In this document: positions 9,458-18,279 of the stretch, piece by piece
Layout: every line of letters starts with the position of its first letter
How positions within the stretch are numbered: the first letter of the stretch is position 1
Made by a program: the position numbers and the translations under genes
The notes under the pieces: generated by a model
Seen by the model: the letters and a program-made list of their open reading frames with translations, nothing else
Told to the model about the DNA's origin: nothing
Databases searched by the model: none
Assembly (NCBI RefSeq): GCF_000013665.1
Contig: NC_007912.1
Location: 2,342,501 to 2,406,500, forward strand
From: Saccharophagus degradans 2-40
GTDB taxonomy: Bacteria > Pseudomonadota > Gammaproteobacteria > Pseudomonadales > Cellvibrionaceae
Direction of reading: 5' to 3'
DNA: 64,000 bases

Positions 9458-9481
9458 TGCCCGCTGCTTATTGAGCGGGCA
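9458..9481. terminator. 8-bp hairpin between convergent cmoM and J-domain gene
   Basis: TGCCCGCT at 9458-9465 pairs with AGCGGGCA at 9474-9481 around an 8-nt loop. It sits 8 bp after the cmoM stop and faces the 3' end of the gene at 9522. No long T-run follows, so it is a likely but not classical terminator for both directions. Confidence 0.55.
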
Positions 9482-9521
9482 ATAGGGTGATGCGTTTATT
9501 AGATGTAGGGCTTAGCTTGGT

Positions 9522-10229
9522 TTAGTCCAAGTGTTTTAAGAGGGTATCTTTGGCTAAGTTAACCTGCGATGCGAGGTAATCGTTACCACCACGGTCTGGG
9601 TGCAGTTTTTGAATAAGTCTTCTGTGTGCGGCAATTACATCGTCCTTCGAGTAGTTATCTTCCAGCCCTAGAATTTGCTCCGCTTCTGTGATCGCTAGGT
9701 TGCCTGCATCGACAAACGTTTTTTGCCCAGCTTGCCCACTCGATTGGCTGTGTGCTTGGGTGTTTCTGCGCTGCATTACAACGTATACAAGGTAGTAGGC
9801 GCGCTTGTCTTTATCTTTGTAGTAGCTGTGTAGTTCTGCTAGCTCTTCATTGGTTAAATCGGCGATGTTTTTACCTTTCAGCGGCCCATCAAGCACTTCG
9901 CCCGTAACATCGCCGGTTTGTAGGTCTACCTGAGCTTTTAGGTGCGGAGTATTGAAGGTTGGGTTGCCAAACACATTGTTTTTGCCCAAAAATTTAATAA
10001 GCGGCAAGTATCTAATGCCCATTTTACCTAGCGCAAATACCCCCGCTATTACACCGCCAAGCCAGTGCATGCGACCGGTAAATACTGCAAAAAGCGTAAT
10101 GGCGATAAGTGCGGCTACCGCTACATTCCAATAGGCCTTCTTTTGTTCTTTTGCGGGTAGCTTGCGTAATTTGCGTAAATACCACCAAATTACACCTATT
10201 AATACTGCTGCAAATATAAGCCGAATCAT
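9522..10229 (-). CDS. Membrane-anchored J-domain protein (type III DnaJ-like)
   Basis: A 235-residue protein with two or three N-terminal hydrophobic segments (about residues 2-17, 33-50 and 56-72), a soluble linker with VDLQTGDVTGEVLDGPLKGK, and a C-terminal J domain ending at the protein's end. The HPD tripeptide is intact (LHPDRGG, His210) and is followed by glycine as in Tim14/Pam18-type J proteins. Such proteins stimulate an Hsp70 (DnaK) at the inner membrane. There is no Gly/Phe region or zinc centre. Its client and partner are unknown; neighbours (cmoM, ppx) give no hint. Confidence 0.88.
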   Translation of the reverse strand: MIRLIFAAVLIGVIWWYLRKLRKLPAKEQKKAYWNVAVAALIAITLFAVFTGRMHWLGGVIAGVFALGKMGIRYLPLIKFLGKNNVFGNPTFNTPHLKAQVDLQTGDVTGEVLDGPLKGKNIADLTNEELAELHSYYKDKDKRAYYLVYVVMQRRNTQAHSQSSGQAGQKTFVDAGNLAITEAEQILGLEDNYSKDDVIAAHRRLIQKLHPDRGGNDYLASQVNLAKDTLLKHLD

Positions 10230-10297
10230 TGCTTGTTCACTAATTTCATTATGTTTTAGTAGCCGTGGGTTTTGTGTGTATGTTTAATGCAGCGCAC

Positions 10298-11815
10298 TTA
10301 ATTTGCAACTGCAACAAACTCGAATTGTATGTCTACTGCACCAAAATAGGCGCGCTCGTGCTCTAAGCTTGAAACTGTGAGCGGGTGCTCGGCGGCCCAT
10401 TCCTGTGGCAAGCTAAGTGTATAGCGGCCGTTATTTTCACGTAATCTTGGGGTTACCGTTAAATCTTCTCTGCGGCGGTGTAGCAAGGTGGCGAGCCTTA
10501 AGCACAATAATACGGGCAAAAAGGCAGCTAGGGTGGCGTCGTCCATGCCGTCGAACCTATTGGTAGATAGCTTTCTTCTGTGGCCACGCACCAAGTTTGC
10601 CAATATGTATTGCTCGTATCGGCCAAAACCGGCCAAATCGCTATGGCGCAGTATATAGTAGCCATGGTGATGAAAACTGGTGTGGGAGATACTTAGCCCC
10701 ACTTCATGCAGCATGGCCGCCCAGCGCAAAATTTTAGTGCGCGATACGCCACGCATTGGCAAGCCTTCTATTTGCAACCATAAGCCAATAGCCGTATTGG
10801 CTACGCGGTCTGCTTGGGCTTCGTCTATTTGGTATTGCGCTTGTAATTTTTTAACGGTGTAACTGCGCGAGTCGTGGTTGCTAAAGCGGCCAATGGTGTC
10901 GTAAATAAGGCCTTCTTTAAGGGTGGCATTGGCTACTCTTAGCTGCTCAAGCTGTAACTGATGGAACACGGCTAACAATATGGCCGTGCCAGCGGGTAAT
11001 ACATCTTGTCTTAGCTTGGGGATATCGTTGTGTGGCAGCTCGCCGGTTTGGGCAATACTTTCGTATAGTTTTTCTAGTGAATCGCGAGTAATAATAGCGC
11101 CGCCGTCTGCCCCGGCAACTAAGTCGGCAATAGCTTTAATGGTACCGGATGTACCGTGTGCTGTGTCCCAGCCGCTTTTTAAATATATTTTGCGAATGCT
11201 TTCTAGGCGGCTGCATGCTGCTAAGTATGCCTTGCGCATTGTTTTTGGGTTTACGCCGCCATCAAAAAAGAAGTTTTCGGAAAAGGTTACACAGCCCATG
11301 CCCAGGCTTTCCATTAGGGCTGGTTCGTAATCTACCCCTACAATAAATTCGGTGCTGCCGCCGCCTATATCTATTACAAGCCTGCGCGAGTGGTCGTTAG
11401 ATACCGAATGGGAAAAGCCCGAGTAAACCAAACGCGCTTCTTCGTAGCCGGAAATAATTTGAATTGGCACCCCAAGTGCGGCTTCGGCTTGCTTTAAGAA
11501 TTCTTTTGTATCGCGTGCTGCCCTTAACGCTTTGGTGCCCACTGCGCGAATTTGCGCAGAAGGTATATCCCTTAGGCGCTCGGCAAAGCGTGTTAAGCTT
11601 GCTATGGCGCGCTCTTTAGCCTCTGCGCTAAGTGAGCCGTCTTTTTGTAAACCCCGAGCAATTTGAACCATGTCTTTTTCGCGATCAATTATGTCTATTT
11701 GATCTTCGTTTAAGCGCACAATAAGCATGTGAAAGCTGTTGGAGCCTAAATCGATGGCGGCAAAGTAGGGGGATTCAAACTGGGTTTTCAATTCGGTCAT
11801 AGGTTCGGTCGGCAT
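10298..11815 (-). CDS. ppx: Exopolyphosphatase (Ppx/GppA family)
   Basis: A 505-residue Ppx/GppA phosphatase, which removes terminal phosphate from polyphosphate and, in some members, from pppGpp. The actin-like ATPase fold shows FAAIDLGSNSFHMLI at the N-terminus and VIDIGGGSTEFIVG as the second phosphate loop. The long C-terminal HD-like half (LHEVGLSISHTSFHHHGYY) separates Ppx-length proteins from short GppA-like ones. The start ATG at 11815 has TTGAG close upstream. No polyphosphate kinase gene lies in the window. GppA is the main alternative, but total length favours Ppx. Confidence 0.9.
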   Translation of the reverse strand: MPTEPMTELKTQFESPYFAAIDLGSNSFHMLIVRLNEDQIDIIDREKDMVQIARGLQKDGSLSAEAKERAIASLTRFAERLRDIPSAQIRAVGTKALRAARDTKEFLKQAEAALGVPIQIISGYEEARLVYSGFSHSVSNDHSRRLVIDIGGGSTEFIVGVDYEPALMESLGMGCVTFSENFFFDGGVNPKTMRKAYLAACSRLESIRKIYLKSGWDTAHGTSGTIKAIADLVAGADGGAIITRDSLEKLYESIAQTGELPHNDIPKLRQDVLPAGTAILLAVFHQLQLEQLRVANATLKEGLIYDTIGRFSNHDSRSYTVKKLQAQYQIDEAQADRVANTAIGLWLQIEGLPMRGVSRTKILRWAAMLHEVGLSISHTSFHHHGYYILRHSDLAGFGRYEQYILANLVRGHRRKLSTNRFDGMDDATLAAFLPVLLCLRLATLLHRRREDLTVTPRLRENNGRYTLSLPQEWAAEHPLTVSSLEHERAYFGAVDIQFEFVAVAN

Positions 11816-12129
11816 CGCTCAATGAGGTAAATTTAGCGTAATAATAGTGGGTAAATAAATTGGGGCTATATTGCAGTGATAGCATTATGCAGTGGTATAG
11901 TTGCTTGCAATAAGTACATCCCAGTGATAGCTAATATTTGTCTATCAAACTCTGTTAGTTTAGCGCTATATAACGCAGAATAGTTACACGAATTGCACGC
12001 TATTCAAAGTACAAAAAGTATGAATTTGTCTGCTATTCAGCGTTTGGCGCAAGTATTGTGATATTTTGATTAAATGATGTGCAGTGTGAAGTTAACTGCG
12101 AACCAATAGCGTTTAAAAAGGTGCACGGT
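11816..12129. other. Intergenic region between divergent ppx and msrA
   Basis: About 310 AT-rich bases separate two divergent genes and must hold both promoters. I see no strong consensus promoter pair, no RNA gene and no credible small ORF. The only clear signal is AAAAAGG about 8 bases before the msrA ATG at 12130. Confidence 0.5.
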
Positions 12130-12777
12130 ATGAGCTTGTTTTATGCAAAGCCCGAAAAGGCCAAAATGCCCACAGAAAAAACTGCCCTTAAAGGTCGCAA
12201 TGTACCTATTGAAACCGCAGCAGAGCATTTTGTAAGCGGCATGCCGCTAGCGCCACCTTACCCTAGCAACATGCAGCAATGTGTGTTTGGACTTGGTTGC
12301 TTTTGGGGAGCAGAGCGTAAATTTTGGCAATTGCCTGGCGTATATGTAACCGCAGTTGGCTATAGCGCTGGGTTTACACCTAACCCAACGTATGAAGAAG
12401 TGTGCTCTGGCAGTACCGGTCACAATGAGGTTGTGTTGGTTGTTTACAACCCATCACAAGTTAGCTTTAAAAAGTTGCTGGCGGTTTTTTGGGAGTCTCA
12501 CAACCCTACTCAAGGTATGCGGCAGGGCAATGATTTAGGTACCCAGTATCGGTCGGGCGTGTATGTATATTCCGATGAGCAGGCAGAGCAAGCTGAGCAT
12601 AGTAAGCAAGTTGTTCAAGCAATGCTCACCGAGAAGGGCTACGGTGAAATAACAACTGAAATAATTAAAGCCAAAGAGTTTTACTTCGCAGAGGCTTATC
12701 ATCAGCAGTATTTAGCGAAAAATCCTAACGGTTATTGCGGGTTAGGTGGCACCGGTATAGTTGTGCCGTGTGATTAA
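12130..12777 (+). CDS. msrA: Peptide-methionine (S)-S-oxide reductase MsrA
   Basis: MsrA reduces the S epimer of methionine sulfoxide in proteins and free methionine. Catalytic Cys57 lies in [14 protein letters not shown], and [12 protein letters not shown] near the C-terminus holds the resolving cysteine. The N-terminal extension, with [21 protein letters not shown], is typical of the longer E. coli-type enzyme. A longer frame opens at 12079, but the ATG at 12130 is preferred: AAAAAGG precedes it by 8 bases and the protein then starts as family members do (215 residues). It is divergent from ppx. Confidence 0.93.
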   Translation: MSLFYAKPEKAKMPTEKTALKGRNVPIETAAEHFVSGMPLAPPYPSNMQQCVFGLGCFWGAERKFWQLPGVYVTAVGYSAGFTPNPTYEEVCSGSTGHNEVVLVVYNPSQVSFKKLLAVFWESHNPTQGMRQGNDLGTQYRSGVYVYSDEQAEQAEHSKQVVQAMLTEKGYGEITTEIIKAKEFYFAEAYHQQYLAKNPNGYCGLGGTGIVVPCD

Positions 12778-12809
12778 TCTTTAAAAATAATTAATACAAG
12801 ACTCGAATT

Positions 12810-13241
12810 ATGACGGATTTTTCTAACAATAAGGCACCAACTCGTTCGAAGTGGTGGTTAGCTTACGCGGTTTTTATTGTATTTATCGAACTGTTAGGTT
12901 ATTCGGTTTTGCTTCGTCACCCAGATGCTGGGGTGTTAGAGTTTTTAAGTGTGTGTTTTTCGGTAGGCTTGTACGCAGGGTTGTTTGGTTTCGCTCTAAG
13001 CAAGTCAATTATGACCCCCGTTTTTTGGCATGCGTTTTTATTGGTAAATATTGTTTATGCACACATTTACGCCTATTTTGGTGCAATCGATTTGTACCCA
13101 GGTGTGCCAGAAGCCCAAAAAATGGTTGGCTCTATTTTCTCCGCTGTATGTTATTTGCCCGCAATTGTTGCTTTATGTTTATACGGTAGAAAGTCCGACC
13201 AAGCTTGGCTGCCAAACAATAGCAACGTTAGCGATCAATAG
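12810..13241 (+). CDS. Hypothetical membrane protein, four predicted transmembrane helices
   Basis: I do not recognise this 143-residue protein. Four hydrophobic stretches are clear: WWLAYAVFIVFIELLGYSVL, FLSVCFSVGLYAGLFGFALS, FWHAFLLVNIVYAHIYAYFG and FSAVCYLPAIVALCLYG. It starts 32 bp after msrA and may be read with it. Its last 14 bp overlap the 3' end of the convergent FlhB-C-like gene. No catalytic or binding motif is visible. Confidence 0.7.
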   Translation: MTDFSNNKAPTRSKWWLAYAVFIVFIELLGYSVLLRHPDAGVLEFLSVCFSVGLYAGLFGFALSKSIMTPVFWHAFLLVNIVYAHIYAYFGAIDLYPGVPEAQKMVGSIFSAVCYLPAIVALCLYGRKSDQAWLPNNSNVSDQ

Positions 13242-13524
13242 GTAAGGGGTGGTAATCAAGTTCTAGCTGGTAAGCAAATGAAAGAATATGAGCAATAGCT
13301 GTATAGAGCGAGCCAGGAATACTGTCGCCTAATTCTAGTTGTGCTAATAACTCTACCAGTAAAGCGTTATCGCATAATGGCACGCCACTTTCTTCCGCAA
13401 TACGAATTATTTCTTGCGCTTCTTCGCCCAAGCCTTTGGCAGTCACAATAGGTGTGTTTTCGCCATCGTAATAAAGTGCTACGGCTTTGGTCATTTTCTG
13501 GTGTGTTTCTGTTAGCTCTGTCAT
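13228..13524 (-). CDS. FlhB C-terminal-like small protein
   Basis: A 98-residue stand-alone homologue of the cytoplasmic C-terminal domain of FlhB/YscU, the substrate-specificity switch of type III export. It keeps the pattern KAVALYYDGENTPIVTAKGLGEEAQEIIRIAEESGVPLCDNALLVELL, matching the post-cleavage half of the FlhB_C domain. The NPTH autocleavage site and the membrane domain are absent. It overlaps the FliK-like gene upstream by 4 bp. FliK and FlhB_C interact in flagellar hook-length control, so the pair suggests an accessory export switch, but no other flagellar gene is in the window. Confidence 0.82.
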   Translation of the reverse strand: MTELTETHQKMTKAVALYYDGENTPIVTAKGLGEEAQEIIRIAEESGVPLCDNALLVELLAQLELGDSIPGSLYTAIAHILSFAYQLELDYHPLPIDR

Positions 13525-15149
13525 GTCGTTATATCTATTAAAGATTGTGTGATGGTGGTGCGCTTGTTGATAGGCGGCGCATTTTCACTGCATTCCATGC
13601 TATTTACAGTAATGCCGGTGTTTTCTAAGTCTGCTTTAAGGGTGTGTATTTTTTTGCGAATTTTTTGTCTGGTGGGTTCGCTTTCCGCCCATAAAAGTGT
13701 GCTCATTACTTGATCGCCAGAGGCATCTTTTTGCACTTTTACTTCTGCAGCCATTTTGCCTAGGTTGTCTAATTCAAACTCCATAAACATGGTCCAATAG
13801 CTTTTGCGCTTTTGTTTTTTGTCTTTATTTTTTTCTTTCTCCTCTTCATCTTCTGTGCGCCATTTTTCTTGAAAGCTAAGGTGTAACGGGAAAATATAAT
13901 CCCAGAGTTTAATGGGCAGCTCTAACGCAAGCGGTGGGGTGCGTACTGCATCTATAGCGGCGCTATCCATTTGCAGTAATTGTTGTAACTGATTTGATCG
14001 AATACGCGCTAAACCCGATTGCGCGGCAGCGGCTATGGCGGTAAGTAGGCGCTGGGTGTTTTCGGCTTTTGTTTTGTTAGCCTCTGGCATGTGGCCTTTT
14101 GCCGTCATAAATTGCTTTAGTAAAGCGTCAAGTGCGGTTTGGGGTTTCTCTGTAATAGGGGGGGCTGTATTTAACTGTGAACTACTAGCTTGGGTGGTTT
14201 GAAATAAAAGGCTTTTGGTGTCGCTATTCGCTATGTTTTCTGCTGTAGCTTGTTTAGCTGTTGGGCTGGCATCTTTATTGGTAAGTAAGCTGTTGGCTAG
14301 TTTGGATTCTAAAAATTGGCCGCTATTTTGAATGGCTTTCAATACCTGTTGGCCTGTTATGGGGTTGCTGGAATCTAGGGCTTTATTTATTACATTGTTA
14401 ACCAGTTTTATAAGCTGGTTTTTATCTGCAGTACTTAGGGCTAATTGCTGTGAGTGCTCGCGCAGTATGTTAAGCGAGCTGTTAAGTGTTTGCAGGCTTT
14501 GGTTAAGCGGTTGCTGCTGGGGTAGTGCTCGATTCAATTCGGCGGTTACAGCCTGCATTTGTGCTGGCTGCAATTTAAGCATGTTTGTTGGTGTATTGGA
14601 CAGCGAGCGAGAGGTTGCCGCATTCAAATCGCTGGGGTGTTGCTGTGCCGACGTTACCGAGCTGGGGTTTGTTTGCGTTAGTCTGGCGGCAATTAGGTTG
14701 TTGAGTTTGGGGTCTAAATTTAGCGTGCCATCTGCACGGCTGGTAAGTAAAACTGCGTCGCCGCTTTTAAGTGGGATGTTGGTAACAATAGGGAGTGTTT
14801 GTCGCCCAATTTTTATATCTGCTAGTACTGCAGTATTTTGGCTAGCGGTATTCAGATTGGATTGCACTGAGCGTAACAATGCTTCTATTTTAGGTGGCAG
14901 GCTTGCTGTAGTTTTCTGCGCATTGGTGTAGGGGCTGTTGGCTGGCTTGGCTTGCGCTTCGCTTGCGGTGCCTGCAAGCAGTTGATTTGCCGTTTGCGCA
15001 GTGATGGGTTTAATTTGCTCAACTACGCCCTTTAATACCGTGCCTGGCTTTAAATCTGTGGTTGGGTTTATTTCTGCGCTGGTAGCCCCTTTGGATAATG
15101 AGCTAAGTATCTTTGCGCCTATGTCGGTTTTGTTTGTGGGCGCATCCAT
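13521..15149 (-). CDS. FliK-like hook-length control protein
   Basis: A 542-residue protein with a long low-complexity N-terminal two thirds rich in Gln, Asn, Ser, Thr and Ala, and a conserved C-terminal domain of the Flg_hook/FliK type (ELPIKLWDYIFPLHLSFQEKW.., then MEFELDNLGKMAAEVKV and MSTLLWAESEPTRQKI). A charged insert EEEKEKNKDKKQKRK splits the domain. FliK proteins measure hook length and switch export specificity. The gene is coupled to the small FlhB-C-like gene and divergent from ccmA. A shadow frame of 199 codons on the other strand is a by-product of its composition. Confidence 0.8.
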   Translation of the reverse strand: MDAPTNKTDIGAKILSSLSKGATSAEINPTTDLKPGTVLKGVVEQIKPITAQTANQLLAGTASEAQAKPANSPYTNAQKTTASLPPKIEALLRSVQSNLNTASQNTAVLADIKIGRQTLPIVTNIPLKSGDAVLLTSRADGTLNLDPKLNNLIAARLTQTNPSSVTSAQQHPSDLNAATSRSLSNTPTNMLKLQPAQMQAVTAELNRALPQQQPLNQSLQTLNSSLNILREHSQQLALSTADKNQLIKLVNNVINKALDSSNPITGQQVLKAIQNSGQFLESKLANSLLTNKDASPTAKQATAENIANSDTKSLLFQTTQASSSQLNTAPPITEKPQTALDALLKQFMTAKGHMPEANKTKAENTQRLLTAIAAAAQSGLARIRSNQLQQLLQMDSAAIDAVRTPPLALELPIKLWDYIFPLHLSFQEKWRTEDEEEKEKNKDKKQKRKSYWTMFMEFELDNLGKMAAEVKVQKDASGDQVMSTLLWAESEPTRQKIRKKIHTLKADLENTGITVNSMECSENAPPINKRTTITQSLIDITT

Positions 15150-15272
15150 TGTTGTCTCTCTTGTCTTAAATCAAGGCTTTGTATCCTTATACTTTAGTCG
15201 AGCTTTACATAACCGGCAAAATGCTGGCGTTATCTGGTATTATTCGGGAGCTTTTTCATCGGGGGATGCCAG

Positions 15273-15980
15273 TTGTCACAATCTAGCGTTAATCAAAGGG
15301 TTTTATCGTTGCGGTCTTTAGCCTGCGAACGCGATGAGCGCCTGCTATTTTCAGATTTATCTGCAAATTTCGAGGCAGGAGATATCGTTCAGATTTTGGG
15401 CAGTAATGGCGCAGGTAAAACCACGTTAATGCGAATTGTTGCGGGTTTATCCGATAGTTATACCGGTGAGGTGCTATGGAATAATGCGCCTCATAGAGGT
15501 TACGATTTTTTTGCCTCAGTGCTGTATTTTGGTCACGCCACAGGTGTTAAGCAAACCTTAACAGCGCTTGAGAATTTGCGCTGGTATTTTGGCTTAAACG
15601 GCAATAAAAACACCTCTGCGCAAGCGATTGATGTTTCCGAAGCACAATTAGAGGCTGCACTTCACAAAGTGGGGCTAGCGGGGTACGAAGATGTGCCTTG
15701 TCATCAAATGTCCGCGGGTCAAAAGCGGCGGGTGGCTTTAGCAAGGCTTTACTGCTCCAAGGCACCCATTTGGCTGTTAGATGAACCGTTTACTGCAATA
15801 GATGTAGGCGGGGTACAGCAGTTAGAAAGTTTAATCCGCGCGCACGCAGAATCCGGCGGTATTGTGTTGCTTACCAGCCATCAACCCGTGAGTGTACCCA
15901 ATTTAAAAACGGTAGATATAAACCAGTATCGGCCATTGCGTGGGCAAAAATCAGATATGGCGGTTGGCAATGACTACTAA
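15273..15980 (+). CDS. ccmA: Heme exporter ATP-binding subunit CcmA
   Basis: CcmA is the ATPase of the CcmABCD complex that releases holo-CcmE during cytochrome c maturation. Visible are Walker A GSNGAGKTT, a divergent signature HQMSAGQKRRVALARL and Walker B PIWLLDEPFTAID. The 235-residue length is a little longer than usual. The start appears to be TTG at 15273, supported by GGGGG 7 bases upstream; no in-frame ATG fits. It is the first gene of ccmABCDEFG and overlaps ccmB by 11 bp. Confidence 0.94.
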   Translation: MSQSSVNQRVLSLRSLACERDERLLFSDLSANFEAGDIVQILGSNGAGKTTLMRIVAGLSDSYTGEVLWNNAPHRGYDFFASVLYFGHATGVKQTLTALENLRWYFGLNGNKNTSAQAIDVSEAQLEAALHKVGLAGYEDVPCHQMSAGQKRRVALARLYCSKAPIWLLDEPFTAIDVGGVQQLESLIRAHAESGGIVLLTSHQPVSVPNLKTVDINQYRPLRGQKSDMAVGNDY

Positions 15981-16689
15981 ACAGCATTCCGCGGTGTTGA
16001 CTGCGCCATTACCTTCACTGGGTACACTGTTTGCCAGCGCTTTTGCTCGAGAATGGGTAATCGCTTTTCGCAATAGGGCGGATCTCGCCAACCCGTTGTT
16101 GTTCTTTTTTAGCATTCTTATGTTTATACCACTGGGGGTAAGCCCAGACCCAAAGGTGTTAGGGGCTATTGCGCCGGGCATTATTTGGACTGTGGCGTTG
16201 CTAGCTACGCTGTTGTCCCTTGACCGTTTATTTGTGGGTGACTACGAAGATGGTGGTTTAGAGCAAATGCTAGCTTCTGGGCAGCCCATGTTTTGGTTGG
16301 TGCTGGCTAAGATAATTGTGCATTGGTTAGTAACTGGCCTACCGCTTACACTGCTATCGCCATTGCTAGGCGTGATGATGTCTTTGCCGGGTGAAGGCTA
16401 TATGGCGCTTGTAGTATCACTTGCTATAGGCACTTTTGTATTGAGTTTGATTGGAGCAATAGGCGCAGCCCTTACTGTAACGCTAAGAAAGGGTGGTTTG
16501 TTGCTTTCTTTGATTATTATGCCGCTTTATGTACCTGTTTTGGTGTTTGGAGCGACAGCTGTGACCGCTTCGATTGACGGTGTGCCCATTGCAGGGCATA
16601 TTGCGGTGATAGGCGCCATGTTGGCTATATCTCTTGTGCTAGCTCCAGCAGCTACCGCAGGAGCACTAAAAATAAATTTACGTCACTAA
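15970..16689 (+). CDS. ccmB: Heme exporter permease subunit CcmB
   Basis: CcmB is the membrane partner of CcmA in System I cytochrome c biogenesis. The protein (about 239 residues) has roughly six hydrophobic segments, including LLFFFSILMFIPLGV, GIIWTVALLATLLSL, FVLSLIGAIGAALTV and LIIMPLYVPVLVFGA. The conserved motif LDRLFVGDYEDGGLEQML follows the second segment. An in-frame GTG at 15940 would lengthen it, but the ATG at 15970, overlapping the ccmA stop by 11 bp, gives the expected N-terminus (MTTKQHSAVL). Confidence 0.93.
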   Translation: MTTKQHSAVLTAPLPSLGTLFASAFAREWVIAFRNRADLANPLLFFFSILMFIPLGVSPDPKVLGAIAPGIIWTVALLATLLSLDRLFVGDYEDGGLEQMLASGQPMFWLVLAKIIVHWLVTGLPLTLLSPLLGVMMSLPGEGYMALVVSLAIGTFVLSLIGAIGAALTVTLRKGGLLLSLIIMPLYVPVLVFGATAVTASIDGVPIAGHIAVIGAMLAISLVLAPAATAGALKINLRH

Positions 16690-16736
16690 CTCTTTGATAG
16701 GCAGCTCTTATAGTTGCCCCGTTATAGGATAAGCCT

Positions 16737-17477
16737 GTGTCTTGGGAATGGTTTCATCGCTTGGGTTCACCCCGCTGGTTTTACGAAAAAACAACTGCTT
16801 GGCTGCCTTGGCTGGGTGCCACCTGTGTGATTATGTTGGTAGGTGGTGCTATTTGGGGGCTGGGGTTTACGCCAGAAGATGCAAAGCAGGGCAATAGCTT
16901 TCGCATAATATACGTGCACGTGCCTAGCAGTATTTTGGCAATGGCTGGCTACTACGTTATGGCCATAGCCGGTGCCATTGGTCTTATCTGGAAGATGAAG
17001 CTCTCCTTCGTAGTAATGCGATCGGCTGCCACGATTGGCGCCGGGCTTACCTTTCTGTCTTTGTTTACCGGTGCCGTTTGGGGTATGCCTACATGGGGAA
17101 CATGGTGGGAGTGGGACGCGCGCATTATGTTTACCTTCATTCTGCTGTTACTGTACTTGGGTATTATCGTTTTACATGAGGCCAACCCCAGCAAAGATGC
17201 CGCCGATAAGGTGTGTGCAATATTGGCCTTAGTGGGCACGGTAAACGTACCTATCATCTACAAGTCTGTTGATTGGTGGTATTCGCTCCATCAGCCAGCC
17301 ACAATAAAAGTGACTGACGAGTCGACCATTGCAGCCTCTATGGCTTACCCCTTAATTGTTATGATTGTGGCGTATTATTTAACATATTCATGGGCTTTGA
17401 TCCTGCATGTGCGAGCAGAAATCTTGCTTCGCGAGCGCAAAACACGCTGGGTACAAGATTTGGTCGCGGAGAAATAG
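16737..17477 (+). CDS. ccmC: Heme-handling protein CcmC
   Basis: CcmC loads heme onto CcmE in the periplasm. Six membrane segments flank the tryptophan-rich signature WGTWWEWDARI, and histidines in YVHVP and SLHQP sit where the family's axial heme ligands lie. At 246 residues it is normal. The start is GTG at 16737, preceded by ATAGGAT 6 bases upstream. Confidence 0.95.
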   Translation: MSWEWFHRLGSPRWFYEKTTAWLPWLGATCVIMLVGGAIWGLGFTPEDAKQGNSFRIIYVHVPSSILAMAGYYVMAIAGAIGLIWKMKLSFVVMRSAATIGAGLTFLSLFTGAVWGMPTWGTWWEWDARIMFTFILLLLYLGIIVLHEANPSKDAADKVCAILALVGTVNVPIIYKSVDWWYSLHQPATIKVTDESTIAASMAYPLIVMIVAYYLTYSWALILHVRAEILLRERKTRWVQDLVAEK

Positions 17478-17483
17478 ACGTTT

Positions 17484-17684
17484 ATGGATTTTTACTTCGA
17501 TAGTTTTAGTGAATTTGTCACAATGAATGGCCACGGGCCTTACGTGTGGATTTGTTACTTTGTAACGTTTGTTGTTTTGGCGTCTCTTTTATTAATGCCG
17601 ATTCTGAAAAGTAGAAAATTTATTCAGCAGCAGCGCCGATTAGCACGTCGAGAAGCCGCCATAGAAAATAGCGCGGGTGGTTAA
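17484..17684 (+). CDS. ccmD: Heme exporter protein CcmD
   Basis: A 66-residue protein with one transmembrane helix (YVWICYFVTFVVLASLLLMPILK) followed by a basic Arg/Gln-rich tail (FIQQQRRLARREAAI), the standard layout of CcmD, which keeps holo-CcmE release by CcmABC working. It begins 6 bp after ccmC. Identification rests on position, size and topology. Confidence 0.9.
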   Translation: MDFYFDSFSEFVTMNGHGPYVWICYFVTFVVLASLLLMPILKSRKFIQQQRRLARREAAIENSAGG

Positions 17685-17712
17685 AGTTTTTTGGCTTAGC
17701 AGCATATTTTGT

Positions 17713-17744
17713 TGCACTTTTTACTGCACTTTTTACTGCACTTA
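17713..17744. repeat. Tandem 12-bp repeat, 2.5 copies, between ccmD and ccmE
   Basis: TGCACTTTTTAC occurs twice head-to-tail at 17713-17736 followed by a partial third unit. It fills part of a 121-bp gap that breaks the otherwise tight ccm operon. No hairpin or promoter is evident. Confidence 0.8.
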
Positions 17745-17805
17745 GTTGTATTTAAAGGGCTAGGCCAATTTAAAGGTTTTAAATTTTAGTAATTGGAAGA
17801 ATGTG

Positions 17806-18279
17806 ATGCACCCAGTTAGAAAACAACGTCTTATGACGGTTCTTTTTATTGTTATCGCAAGCTCTGTTGCCGTGGGGCTAATGGTTTTTGCGTTGAGTAA
17901 AAACCTAAACCTGTTTTACCCGCCTTCTCAAATAGTTTCGGGAGAGGCGCCAAGAGGCCCAACTATTCGCGGCGGTGGCTGTGTTGTGCCTGGCAGTGTA
18001 GAGCGCGCTTCCGACAGCCTAAAAGTAGCCTTTAGCATTACCGACGGCAAAGAGTCAGTATTGGTGCGCTACGAGGGTTTATTGCCAGATTTATTCGATG
18101 AGGGCGAGGCGGCCGTAGTAACCGGTAAGGTTACGCAAGAGGGCGTGTTTGAAGCGGTAGAGGTGCTTGCCAAGCATGATGAAACTTACACTCCACCAGA
18201 AGTTGAAAACGCGATGAAAGAGTCAGTTGACGGTGTAGAGCACCAAAAGACCTGTGAAGGACTAGATTATGCTTCCTGA
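17806..18279 (+). CDS. ccmE: Heme chaperone CcmE
   Basis: CcmE carries heme covalently in the periplasm and passes it to CcmF/CcmH. It has one N-terminal membrane anchor (LMTVLFIVIASSVAVGLMVFAL) and an OB-fold domain. The heme-binding signature LAKHDETYTPPEV places the covalent His at residue 124 and the Tyr at 128. Start: ATG at 17806 is preferred over GTG at 17803 because GGAAGA then lies at proper spacing. The 3' end overlaps ccmF by 11 bp. Confidence 0.96.
   Translation: MHPVRKQRLMTVLFIVIASSVAVGLMVFALSKNLNLFYPPSQIVSGEAPRGPTIRGGGCVVPGSVERASDSLKVAFSITDGKESVLVRYEGLLPDLFDEGEAAVVTGKVTQEGVFEAVEVLAKHDETYTPPEVENAMKESVDGVEHQKTCEGLDYAS

Noticed and set aside
14332-14931. 199-codon plus-strand frame inside the FliK-like gene
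   Set aside because: It mirrors the low-complexity Gln/Ser-rich coding strand and encodes a Cys/Leu-rich protein without a family match.
15940-15969. GTG at 15940 as the ccmB start
   Set aside because: It would add ten residues not expected in CcmB; the ATG at 15970 overlaps the ccmA stop and fits.
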